Of a DNA stretch of 5,904 bases, positions 1-5,388 are shown piece after piece. The DNA lies in the NCBI GenBank assembly GCA_045592225.1, contig JAZNUH010000091.1, positions 1-5,904 of the forward strand. Reading direction: 5' to 3'. The notes under the pieces were generated by a model that made no database searches, had not been told where the DNA came from, and saw nothing but the letters and a program-made list of their open reading frames with translations. Each line of letters starts with the position of its first letter. Position 1 is the stretch's first letter. Both the position numbers and the translations under genes were made by a program. Source of the DNA: JAZNUH01 sp045592225. Lineage in GTDB: Bacteria; Bacillota; Clostridia; UMGS1883; UMGS1540.

Positions 1-1
1 C

Positions 2-145
2 GAGGGTGATTTTCTTCTCGACCCCATAAAAGAACACATTTCAGCATACCGCTACACCCGTGACAGTATGATGCAGACCCGCATACAAATTTCAAGCTGC
101 GGAAACGATGCAGGACTTATCGGCGCGGCATTTTTGGGACGATAA
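2..145 (+). CDS. ROK-family sugar kinase (glucokinase-like), C-terminal fragment
   Basis: This is the 3' end of a gene that begins outside the window; 47 codons remain, read in the frame that starts at base 2 and closed by TAA at 143-145. The tail GNDAGLIGAAFLG is the conserved C-terminal signature of ROK kinases (usually GNDAGIIGAA), and the preceding GDFLLDPIKEHI also fits the family. ROK kinases phosphorylate sugars such as glucose or N-acetylated hexosamines in the cytoplasm using ATP; the active-site and zinc-binding parts are not visible here, so the substrate cannot be told. A ROK glucokinase just upstream of murB-rapZ is an arrangement I know from Clostridia, which supports the call. 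A 63-bp gap without an obvious terminator separates it from murB, so read-through into murB is possible. A NagC-type ROK regulator is a less likely alternative, since only the C-terminus is seen. Confidence 0.82.
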   Translation, partial: EGDFLLDPIKEHISAYRYTRDSMMQTRIQISSCGNDAGLIGAAFLGR

Positions 146-196
146 ACACAGCGAAAGCGGAAACCCACCTTTAAAAATCGAAGTTTGGATGTTAAC

Positions 197-202
197 AGGA
201 GG
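197..202 (+). promoter_or_regulatory. Ribosome binding site fixing the TTG start of murB
   Basis: A perfect AGGAGG lies six bases before the TTG at 209-211. Strong Shine-Dalgarno pairing at good spacing supports TTG as the true start of murB. No ATG gives a better match to the family N-terminus. Confidence 0.85.
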
Positions 203-208
203 TAAACC

Positions 209-1099
209 TTGTTTAAAGAAAAGCTTTTTACTTTAGCAAAGGATGTAACACAAAATACAGAAATGAAAAACCATACCACCTTTAAAATAGGCGGTACGGC
301 GGATTATATCGTACAGCCATACTCTACCGACGAAATATGCGCGGTGCTTTCTCTTTGCCGTGAATATTCTGTCCCCGTATTTGTTATGGGCAACGGCTCC
401 AACCTGCTTGTAGGTGACAAGGGCATCCGCGGTGTTGTTTTGAAAATAAGCAAAAATATGTCGGAAATCAAGGTAACAGGCGACGAGATTTATGCCGATG
501 CAGGTGCGCTTTTGTCCTCTGTAGCCGCCGAAGCTTTAAAGGCTTCGCTCACAGGACTTGAATTTGCATCGGGCATCCCGGGAACCTTGGGCGGTGCAGT
601 TTTAATGAACGCAGGCGCCTACGGCGGAGAAATGAAGGATGTTGTAACCGAGGTTTCGTATATAGGCGAAGACCTTGCCCTTCATACCACCCGCGATTTT
701 GATTTTTCATACAGACACAGTATTTTTGAAGAAAAGGACTGGATTATAACCGGCGTTAAAATGAAGCTTAACAAAGGCTCTGCCGCTGATATAAAGGCAG
801 AAATGGACCGTCTTGCCGCTGCAAGACGAGAAAAGCAACCCCTTACAATGCCTTCTGCCGGCAGTACCTTTAAAAGACCAAAAACAGGCTATGCCGCACA
901 AATGATAGATGAGGCAGGTCTGCGCGGCTTTAGTGTAGGCGGTGCCGCCGTATCCGAAAAGCACGCGGGCTTTGTTGTAAACACAGGCGATGCCACCGCC
1001 GCTGATGTTGTAGAGCTTATGCAGGCGGTAAGTGACAGGGTTTATCAGAACACAGGCGTTACACTTGAAGCCGAGGTGAAAAAGGTCGGCGAATTCTAA
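209..1099 (+). CDS. murB: UDP-N-acetylenolpyruvoylglucosamine reductase MurB
   Basis: MurB is a cytoplasmic FAD enzyme that uses NADPH to reduce UDP-GlcNAc-enolpyruvate to UDP-N-acetylmuramate, the second committed step of peptidoglycan synthesis. At 296 residues it has the usual length of the short (type II) Firmicute form. Visible motifs in order are NHTTFKIGG (21-29), the FAD-binding GNGSNLL (61-67), SGIPGTLGGAVLMNAGAYGGE (121-141), YRHS with the substrate-contacting Arg (168-171), SAGSTFKRP with the likely proton-donor Ser219 (216-224), and LEAEVKKVG near the end, where Glu289 is the expected second catalytic acid. All key residues look intact. The start is TTG, chosen because of a perfect AGGAGG six bases upstream. 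It is followed 16 bp later by rapZ, so it heads the tight murB-rapZ-yvcK-NYN run and may be read through from the ROK gene. Confidence 0.98.
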   Translation: MFKEKLFTLAKDVTQNTEMKNHTTFKIGGTADYIVQPYSTDEICAVLSLCREYSVPVFVMGNGSNLLVGDKGIRGVVLKISKNMSEIKVTGDEIYADAGALLSSVAAEALKASLTGLEFASGIPGTLGGAVLMNAGAYGGEMKDVVTEVSYIGEDLALHTTRDFDFSYRHSIFEEKDWIITGVKMKLNKGSAADIKAEMDRLAAARREKQPLTMPSAGSTFKRPKTGYAAQMIDEAGLRGFSVGGAAVSEKHAGFVVNTGDATAADVVELMQAVSDRVYQNTGVTLEAEVKKVGEF

Positions 1100-1115
1100 C
1101 GAATGGAGAAAACAT

Positions 1116-1970
1116 ATGAGACTTGTAATTGTAACAGGAATATCAGGCGCAGGCAGAACCCGCGCAATCCGCTGCCTGGAGGATCTGGGTTATTACTGCG
1201 TTGACAATATGCCCCCCGCACTTATAGGCAAGTTTGCCGAAATGTGCGAGCAGTCACAGGGCAAGCTTTCAAACGTTGCCATGGTTGTTGACGTGCGCGG
1301 CGGAGAAATGTTCTCCGAGCTTTCGGCAGAGCTTGCAGCAATGAAGGAAAAGGGCTTTAACTATGAGGTGCTCTTTCTTGATGCCTCTGATGATGTTCTC
1401 ATTAAAAGATATAAAGAAAGTCGCCGCAGCCACCCCCTTTCAAAGGGCAGGGTAATTGACGGCATTATGCGCGAACGTGTTCTGCTCGGTGAAATAAAGG
1501 AGCAGGCAAACCACGTTATAAACACCTCCTCCCTCACCGTTGCTTCCCTTAAGAAAAGAATTACCGCTCTGTATTCCGAGGCATCCGATGTTTCACATAT
1601 GGAAATAAGCGTTGTGTCCTTCGGCTTTAAATACGGTATTCCCATGGACAGTGACCTTATGTTTGACGTGCGTTTTCTTCCCAACCCGTTTTATATTGAC
1701 GACTTGAAGCACAAAACAGGAAACGACAAAGAGGTAAATGATTTTATAATGCAGTATGAGGTTTCAAAAACCTTTTTCAAAAAGCTTGCCGATATGGTCA
1801 AATTCCTCATTCCCCAGTATATAGAAGAAGGAAAAAGCGACCTTGTAATTGCAATCGGCTGTACCGGTGGACATCACCGCAGTGTTACACTTGCAAACCT
1901 TTTGGGCAAAGAGCTTGAACAGGCTAAAATACACGCAACTGTAACCCACCGTGATTTTAATAAAAAGTAG
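1116..1970 (+). CDS. rapZ: RNase adapter RapZ / YvcJ-family P-loop nucleotide-binding protein
   Basis: The 284-residue protein matches the RapZ/YvcJ family (formerly UPF0042). In E. coli RapZ binds glucosamine-6-phosphate and presents the GlmZ small RNA to RNase E; in Bacillus subtilis YvcJ is an NTPase linked to competence. The role in Clostridia is not settled. Visible features are the N-terminal P-loop GISGAGRT (8-15), CVDNMPP (28-34), a Walker-B-like VAMVVDVRGG (54-63), LFLDASDDVLIKRYKESRR (86-104), SFGFKYGIP (168-176), DVRFLPNP (184-191) and GCTGGHHRSV (248-257), ending with THRDFNKK. The C-terminal domain is the part that binds RNA and sugar phosphate in RapZ. The P-loop has Arg14 where the Bacillus and E. 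coli proteins have Lys. The ATG has GGAGA six bases before it. It sits 16 bp after murB and 12 bp before yvcK. Confidence 0.96.
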   Translation: MRLVIVTGISGAGRTRAIRCLEDLGYYCVDNMPPALIGKFAEMCEQSQGKLSNVAMVVDVRGGEMFSELSAELAAMKEKGFNYEVLFLDASDDVLIKRYKESRRSHPLSKGRVIDGIMRERVLLGEIKEQANHVINTSSLTVASLKKRITALYSEASDVSHMEISVVSFGFKYGIPMDSDLMFDVRFLPNPFYIDDLKHKTGNDKEVNDFIMQYEVSKTFFKKLADMVKFLIPQYIEEGKSDLVIAIGCTGGHHRSVTLANLLGKELEQAKIHATVTHRDFNKK

Positions 1971-1974
1971 GAGG
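1969..1974 (+). promoter_or_regulatory. Ribosome binding site of yvcK, overlapping the rapZ stop codon
   Basis: AGGAGG overlaps the TAG stop of rapZ (1968-1970) and stands eight bases before the yvcK ATG. A ribosome ending on rapZ would cover this site, which suggests translational coupling. The same layout (TAG merged with AGGAG at 2961-2966) recurs at the next junction. Confidence 0.8.
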
Positions 1975-1982
1975 CTGACAAA

Positions 1983-2963
1983 ATGAACGACCCACGTATT
2001 GTTGCTCTGGGCGGAGGAACAGGTCTTTCAACTATGCTCCGCGGATTAAAAAAATATACAAATGATATTACCGCCATTATCACCATGACCGATGACGGCG
2101 GCGGCTCGGGTGTGCTTCGTCAGGATTTGGGTATGCTCCCTCCGGGTGATATCCGTAACTGTCTGCTTGCCCTTGCCGAAATAGAGCCCTCTCTCGATAC
2201 ACTTTTCCGCTACCGCTTTGGTGACGGAATGCTTAAAGGGCAAAGTCTCGGCAACCTTATTCTTGCGGCTATGAACGGAATATACGGTTCCTTTGACGAG
2301 GCTATAAAGCATGCCCACGAGGTTTTTGCGGTAACAGGCAGGGTTATGCCCGTCACCTGTGACGATATACGAATGTATGCCGTTTTCGAGGATGGCGGCG
2401 CAGTTTTCGGCGAGTCAAAAATTGCCGAAGCAAAAATAAAGCACGGCTGTAAAATACAGCGCATAGGTCTTTCCGCACCCCATGTAACTCCTTCACAGGG
2501 CGTTATACCCTCCATAGAAGAAGCCGATATGATTATACTCGGCCCCGGCAGCCTTTACACAAGCATTCTGCCAAACCTGTTGGTGGATGAGGTTGCAGAC
2601 GCTATAAGAAAAAGCTCTGCCCTTAAGGTTTATGTGTGCAACGTAATGACACAGGTGGGCGAAACCGAAGGCTATTCCGCCTTTGACCATGTAAGTGCCA
2701 TTATTCAGCACTGCGGCGAGGGACTTATTGACACCTGTATTGTAAACACCGGCAGTATTGCAGGCGAGGTTTTGCACCGCTATGAAAGTCTTGAAGGTGC
2801 ACAGCCTGTTTTGATAGATGATGAGGCATTTACCCGTGCAGGCATCACTCTTGTAAGGGCGGAAATTGCAAAGGTTAAAGACGACCTGGCACGTCACGAC
2901 CCCAAAAAGCTTGCCCACGAAATTATGAAGCTTATGCCCAACACACAAAGAATAACAGGATAG
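1983..2963 (+). CDS. yvcK: YvcK/CofD-family protein (gluconeogenesis factor, UDP-GlcNAc-binding)
   Basis: The 326-residue protein belongs to the YvcK branch of the CofD-like family. In B. subtilis YvcK is needed for normal shape and growth on gluconeogenic carbon sources, is linked to PBP1 placement, and binds UDP-GlcNAc; no enzyme activity is established. Motifs seen are the nucleotide-binding GGGTGLS (10-16), TDDGGGSG (36-43), PPGDIRN (53-59), QSLGNLILAAM (87-97), ADMIILGPGSLYTSILPNLL (181-200) and CNVMTQVGETEGYSAFDH (219-236). Length and motif order are those of the complete family, with no sign of damage. The ATG has AGGAGG eight bases upstream, overlapping the rapZ stop. Standing with murB and rapZ, it fits a set of genes dealing with UDP-amino sugar supply to the cell wall. 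The CofD phospholactate transferase role is unlikely, since nothing nearby belongs to F420 synthesis. Confidence 0.96.
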   Translation: MNDPRIVALGGGTGLSTMLRGLKKYTNDITAIITMTDDGGGSGVLRQDLGMLPPGDIRNCLLALAEIEPSLDTLFRYRFGDGMLKGQSLGNLILAAMNGIYGSFDEAIKHAHEVFAVTGRVMPVTCDDIRMYAVFEDGGAVFGESKIAEAKIKHGCKIQRIGLSAPHVTPSQGVIPSIEEADMIILGPGSLYTSILPNLLVDEVADAIRKSSALKVYVCNVMTQVGETEGYSAFDHVSAIIQHCGEGLIDTCIVNTGSIAGEVLHRYESLEGAQPVLIDDEAFTRAGITLVRAEIAKVKDDLARHDPKKLAHEIMKLMPNTQRITG

Positions 2964-2966
2964 GAG
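2962..2966 (+). promoter_or_regulatory. Ribosome binding site of the NYN-LOTUS gene, overlapping the yvcK stop codon
   Basis: AGGAG shares two bases with the TAG stop of yvcK (2961-2963) and lies seven bases before the ATG at 2974. It ties translation of the NYN-LOTUS gene to yvcK and shows that this gene belongs to the same transcript. Confidence 0.75.
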
Positions 2967-2973
2967 AAATAAT

Positions 2974-3687
2974 ATGGAAGATAAACATTTTGCCGTACTT
3001 ATTGACGCTGAAAATGTTTCGGACAGATACATAAAATTTATTTTTGACGAATTATCAAACGACGGAATAGTTACCTATAAAAGAATTTACGGAGACTGGA
3101 CCACACCCGGCCTTTCCTCCTGGAAAAAGGTACTGCTCGACTATTCCATAACCCCCATTCAGCAGTATTCCTACACATCGGGTAAAAATTCCACCGACTC
3201 GGCAATGATTATTGATGCAATGGATATCCTTTACACAGGCAAGGTAGAGGGTTTTTGCATAGTTTCAAGCGACAGCGATTTTACCCGCCTTGTTTCAAGA
3301 CTGCGCGAATCGGGAATGTATGTTATAGGCATGGGCGAGAAGAAAACCCCCTCACCCTTCATATCTGCCTGCAGTAAATTCAAATATCTCGATGTACTCA
3401 GCCGTACAGCCAATGCTGACACACAGGCAAATGACACAGAAACCAACGTAACACCCCTGGCAGATGTTAAAAAGGCTATTTTGGCTGTTACCAACGATAT
3501 TTCTGACGATGACGGCTGGAGCTCACTGAGCGAGCTGGGCAACGTGCTTTTAAAACGTATACCCGACTTTGACGTGCGAAACTACGGCTATGCAAAGCTT
3601 ACACCCTTTATTTCATCTTTGGGTGATTTTGAAATAAAGTCGGTACCCAAAAACAACCTTAACATAATTTATGTACGCCGAAAATAG
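2974..3687 (+). CDS. NYN domain (PIN-like) protein with C-terminal OST-HTH/LOTUS domain
   Basis: The 237-residue protein has two recognisable parts. Residues about 5-140 form a NYN (LabA/DUF88-type, PIN-like) domain: FAVLIDAEN with Asp11 and Asn14, the NSTDSAMIIDAMD stretch (72-84) with Asp75, Asp81 and Asp84, and IVSSDSDFTRL (96-106) with Asp100 and Asp102. These are the acidic residues expected to bind metal in a ribonuclease site, and all are present. After a polar linker (about 143-160), residues 161-237 resemble an OST-HTH/LOTUS winged helix (PLADVKKAI, LSELGNVLLKRIPDFDVRNYGYAKL), a module that binds RNA or protein partners. The family is widespread in bacteria, but its targets are mostly unknown. 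I infer an RNA-cleaving or RNA-binding role in the cytoplasm. It follows yvcK by 10 bp with an SD that overlaps the yvcK stop, so it is the last gene of the murB run, where whiA would often stand. Confidence 0.9.
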   Translation: MEDKHFAVLIDAENVSDRYIKFIFDELSNDGIVTYKRIYGDWTTPGLSSWKKVLLDYSITPIQQYSYTSGKNSTDSAMIIDAMDILYTGKVEGFCIVSSDSDFTRLVSRLRESGMYVIGMGEKKTPSPFISACSKFKYLDVLSRTANADTQANDTETNVTPLADVKKAILAVTNDISDDDGWSSLSELGNVLLKRIPDFDVRNYGYAKLTPFISSLGDFEIKSVPKNNLNIIYVRRK

Positions 3688-3747
3688 GTAAATTATGTAA
3701 ATTTTATCGAAAATTAAATAATTTTGTAACAATTTTTTAATTTTCTA

Positions 3748-3776
3748 TTGAACTTTTCTTTATTATGATATAAAAT
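3748..3776 (+). promoter_or_regulatory. Putative sigma-A promoter for rsmD-coaD operon
   Basis: TTGAAC at 3748-3753 and TAAAAT at 3771-3776 are separated by 17 bp, close to the TTGACA/TATAAT consensus at the best spacing. The overlapping TGATATAAA (3766-3774) could also serve as an extended -10 in a shifted register. The surrounding 3688-3780 stretch is very AT-rich. Transcription would start near 3781-3784, leaving a leader of about 37-40 bases before the rsmD TTG. It is the only good promoter I see between the two gene blocks. Confidence 0.6.
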
Positions 3777-3781
3777 GATAA

Positions 3782-3800
3782 TGTGACATTAGCTGTCACA
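3782..3800 (+). promoter_or_regulatory. Perfect inverted repeat at the predicted transcription start (operator or 5' hairpin)
   Basis: TGTGACA (3782-3788) and TGTCACA (3794-3800) are exact reverse complements around TTAGC. The repeat starts about six bases after the -10 box, so it covers the likely +1. As DNA it could be a repressor operator; as RNA it would give a 7-bp hairpin at the very 5' end of the rsmD mRNA, which could protect it from decay. It lacks a U-tract, so it is not a terminator. It is not a CRP/FNR site, because the TGTGA and TCACA halves are nine bases apart rather than six. Confidence 0.5.
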
Positions 3801-3820
3801 CTAAGAAAGCAGGCATTAAA

Positions 3821-4366
3821 TTGAGAGTTATTTCAGGTACTGCCAAAGGCAGACGCCTTATTACCAAACCGGGTGAAGAAACAAGACCCACTATCGACAG
3901 AGTAAAGGAAGCGGTTTTCAGCATGCTTCAGAACCGCATTTATGCCTCCCGCGTTTTAGACCTTTTTGCAGGCAGCGGTGCTTTGGGCATTGAGGCTTTG
4001 TCAAGAGGTGCAGAGCACGCCGTCTTTGTTGAAAAGGACAGCGCAGCGGTAAAGATTGTGGAGCAAAATCTTAAAGATACCCGCCTTTGGGACAAGTCCC
4101 GGCTCATAAAGGGAGATGCCTTGGCCTTCCTTGGCAAGGCAACAGAAAGCTTTGACATAATTTTTATTGACCCGCCCTATGCCGCCGGCCTTTACGGCGA
4201 GGTTTTTTCTCTTATTTGCAGCGGCGGTCTGCTGGCTCCCGACGGCATAATAATATGTGAGCATAAAACCGGCACCGAGCTTCCCCTTTGTCCTCCCCTT
4301 TTGCAGGTTTCGGACAGAAAATACGGTAATGTTTCGGTGGCTGTACTTAAAAAGGAGAGCATATGA
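3821..4366 (+). CDS. rsmD: 16S rRNA (guanine(966)-N(2))-methyltransferase RsmD
   Basis: RsmD uses S-adenosylmethionine to methylate N2 of G966 in helix 31 of 16S rRNA during small-subunit assembly. The 181-residue length is typical. Seen in order are the N-terminal MRVISGTAKGRRL (1-13), TRPTIDRVKEAVFSML (21-36), SAM-binding motif I DLFAGSGALGIEALSRGA (47-64), the acidic FVEKD (69-73) that holds the SAM ribose, and the catalytic IDPPY (116-120). Everything expected is intact. The start is TTG: the family N-terminus begins exactly there, and reading back in frame reaches a stop at 3779-3781 with no ATG between. The SD is weak (AGG at 3811-3813), which hints at modest translation. Its stop overlaps the coaD start in ATGA, so the two are coupled. 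Confidence 0.96.
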   Translation: MRVISGTAKGRRLITKPGEETRPTIDRVKEAVFSMLQNRIYASRVLDLFAGSGALGIEALSRGAEHAVFVEKDSAAVKIVEQNLKDTRLWDKSRLIKGDALAFLGKATESFDIIFIDPPYAAGLYGEVFSLICSGGLLAPDGIIICEHKTGTELPLCPPLLQVSDRKYGNVSVAVLKKESI

Positions 4367-4848
4367 AATCAGCAGTTTATCCCGGCAGCTTTGACCCTAT
4401 CACCAACGGTCATATAGATATAATTGAACGAAGTGCAAAAATATTTGATAAGGTGTATGTTGCAATACTGCAAAACAGCAGTAAAAATCCCCTGTTTTCG
4501 GTGGATGAGCGCCGTAGCCTTATAGAACGTGTTACCACTCATATTCCAAATATAGAGGTGACGGTTTTTAACGGACTTTTAGTAGATTATATGAAACAGA
4601 TTGGCGCAAGTGTTATTATAAAAGGGCTCCGCGCGGTCAGCGACTTTGAGTATGAATTCCAGATGGCACTTACAAACAGTAAGCTTGACAGCGAAATAGA
4701 AACCCTGTTTATGATGGCAAGCGCACAAAACCAGTACCTGAGCTCCAGTATTGTTAAAGAGGTTGCCCGTTATAAAGCAAACCTTGACGGACTGGTTCCC
4801 GGTTCAATAATGCAAGATATTTATAATAAAATAGAAGGAGGGAAATAG
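4363..4848 (+). CDS. coaD: Phosphopantetheine adenylyltransferase CoaD
   Basis: CoaD transfers AMP from ATP to 4'-phosphopantetheine, giving dephospho-CoA, the penultimate step of coenzyme A synthesis in the cytoplasm. The 161 residues match the bacterial family length. Visible are YPGSFDPITNGH (6-17) with the nucleotidyltransferase TxGH motif at 14-17, the ATP-contacting Lys41 region, GLLVDY (71-76), IIKGLRAVSDFEYE (85-98) and YLSSSIVKEVA (125-135), the ATP-binding serine stretch. No residue that I know to be essential is missing. The ATG has AAAGGAG five bases before it, inside rsmD, and overlaps the rsmD stop by four bases. The rsmD-coaD pair is conserved across many bacteria. The next gene starts only two bases after its stop. 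Confidence 0.98.
   Translation: MKSAVYPGSFDPITNGHIDIIERSAKIFDKVYVAILQNSSKNPLFSVDERRSLIERVTTHIPNIEVTVFNGLLVDYMKQIGASVIIKGLRAVSDFEYEFQMALTNSKLDSEIETLFMMASAQNQYLSSSIVKEVARYKANLDGLVPGSIMQDIYNKIEGGK
4835..4841 (+). promoter_or_regulatory. Ribosome binding site of the coiled-coil gene, inside the coaD end
   Basis: AAGGAGG, a full-strength SD, is built from the last codons of coaD and stands nine bases before the ATG at 4851. It fixes that start and indicates co-translation with coaD. Confidence 0.85.
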
Positions 4849-4850
4849 CA

Positions 4851-5291
4851 ATGGAAATATTCGATATTATTGATCAGCTTGAGGATATCATTGAAAGTAG
4901 CTTTACATTGCCTATAATTTCTAAAACACTTATCAATAAGGACGATGTAATGGAGCTTTTAAGCGATTTAAGACTCCGTCTGCCCGAAGACCTTAAACAG
5001 GCTAAATGGGTACAGGAAGAACGTTCCGGCATTATTGCAGGCGCTCATCAGGAAGCAGGTAACATTCTTAAAAGTGCTGAAGAAAAGGTTGCCGAAATGA
5101 TTGAAGAAAACGAAATCACAAAGAAGGCATATGACCAGGCAAACGAAATTATCACAAATGCGCAGAAAAACGCAAGAGAAATCCGCCTTGGCGCACGCCA
5201 GTATGCAGAAAGTCTGCTCGCTGACCTTGAAGGTCGTCTTACAGGACAGATCGAAGAAATCAAAGCAGGCAGAAACGAACTGCGTAAATAG
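4851..5291 (+). CDS. Coiled-coil protein, SepIVA/DivIVA-like or ATP-synthase-b-like, function unproven
   Basis: The 146-residue protein has no signal peptide and no membrane segment. Residues 1-50 are a compact start (MEIFDIIDQLEDIIESS, then DDVMELLSDLRLRLPEDL), and residues about 50-140 are an Ala/Glu/Lys/Gln-rich helix typical of a coiled coil. Such proteins are often labelled ATPase or ATP synthase subunit B/H-like because of composition alone; no P-loop is present, so ATPase activity is not supported. From memory, the ends resemble the mycobacterial septation factor SepIVA: the pattern DVxEL..D....(L/I)P..L near residues 32-48, and Y...LA.LEG.L.G.I..I..GR.ELR at 118-145. SepIVA is longer, so this would be a shortened relative. 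Genes of this type next to coaD are also known in Actinobacteria. A role in cell division or envelope growth is an inference. It is the last gene before a terminator-like hairpin. Confidence 0.72.
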   Translation: MEIFDIIDQLEDIIESSFTLPIISKTLINKDDVMELLSDLRLRLPEDLKQAKWVQEERSGIIAGAHQEAGNILKSAEEKVAEMIEENEITKKAYDQANEIITNAQKNAREIRLGARQYAESLLADLEGRLTGQIEEIKAGRNELRK

Positions 5292-5323
5292 AATATTTTT
5301 TAATACTCTGCATAAAATGAAAG

Positions 5324-5366
5324 TAAAAAGGTTTAAGATAATGTCTTTTCATCTTAAACCTTTTTA
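5324..5366 (+). terminator. Rho-independent terminator-like stem-loop after the rsmD-coaD operon
   Basis: A 16-bp perfect stem pairs 5324-5339 with 5351-5366 around an 11-base loop (5340-5350). The core is GGTTTAAGAT/ATCTTAAACC, flanked by an A-tract on the left and TTTTT on the right. Only three G-C pairs are present and the U-run is five long, so strength is moderate. The symmetric A and T flanks could let it work in both directions. It lies 32 bases after the coiled-coil gene and only eight bases before the tspO ribosome binding site. Confidence 0.8.
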
Positions 5367-5374
5367 AAAATTGC

Positions 5375-5379
5375 GGAGG
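5375..5379 (+). promoter_or_regulatory. Ribosome binding site deciding the tspO start at 5389
   Basis: GGAGG stands nine bases before the ATG at 5389. A longer reading from the TTG at 5371 would place this SD inside the coding sequence and leave that TTG with no SD, since the terminator stem lies directly before it. The ATG is therefore preferred. Confidence 0.85.
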
Positions 5380-5388
5380 ATTATTAAA

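Noticed and set aside
146..208. Search for a promoter or terminator between the ROK gene and murB
   Set aside because: No -35/-10 pair at usable spacing and no stem with a T-tract was found; the stretch holds only the murB ribosome binding site.
2493..3032. A 179-codon open frame on the - strand across the yvcK end
   Set aside because: It lies wholly opposite yvcK and the NYN gene start, has a Cys/Phe/Asn-rich composition with no recognisable domain, and mirrors the codon bias of the sense genes.
3700..3715. Hairpin AATTTT-ATCG-AAAATT as a terminator of the murB operon
   Set aside because: The stem is all A-T, six pairs long and not followed by a run of T; in such AT-rich DNA it is expected by chance.
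3782..3800. A CRP/FNR-type operator suggested by TGTGA...TCACA
   Set aside because: The half sites are nine bases apart instead of six, and no regulator of that type is seen nearby.
5101..5367. An 88-codon + strand frame overlapping the coiled-coil gene
   Set aside because: It is a shifted reading of the coiled-coil gene, runs into the terminator stem and has no matching SD; its Lys/Gln/Arg-rich product resembles no family.
5371..5388. An earlier TTG start for tspO adding six residues (MRRIIK)
   Set aside because: The GGAGG that serves the ATG at 5389 would fall inside the coding part, and no SD precedes the TTG, which follows the hairpin directly.
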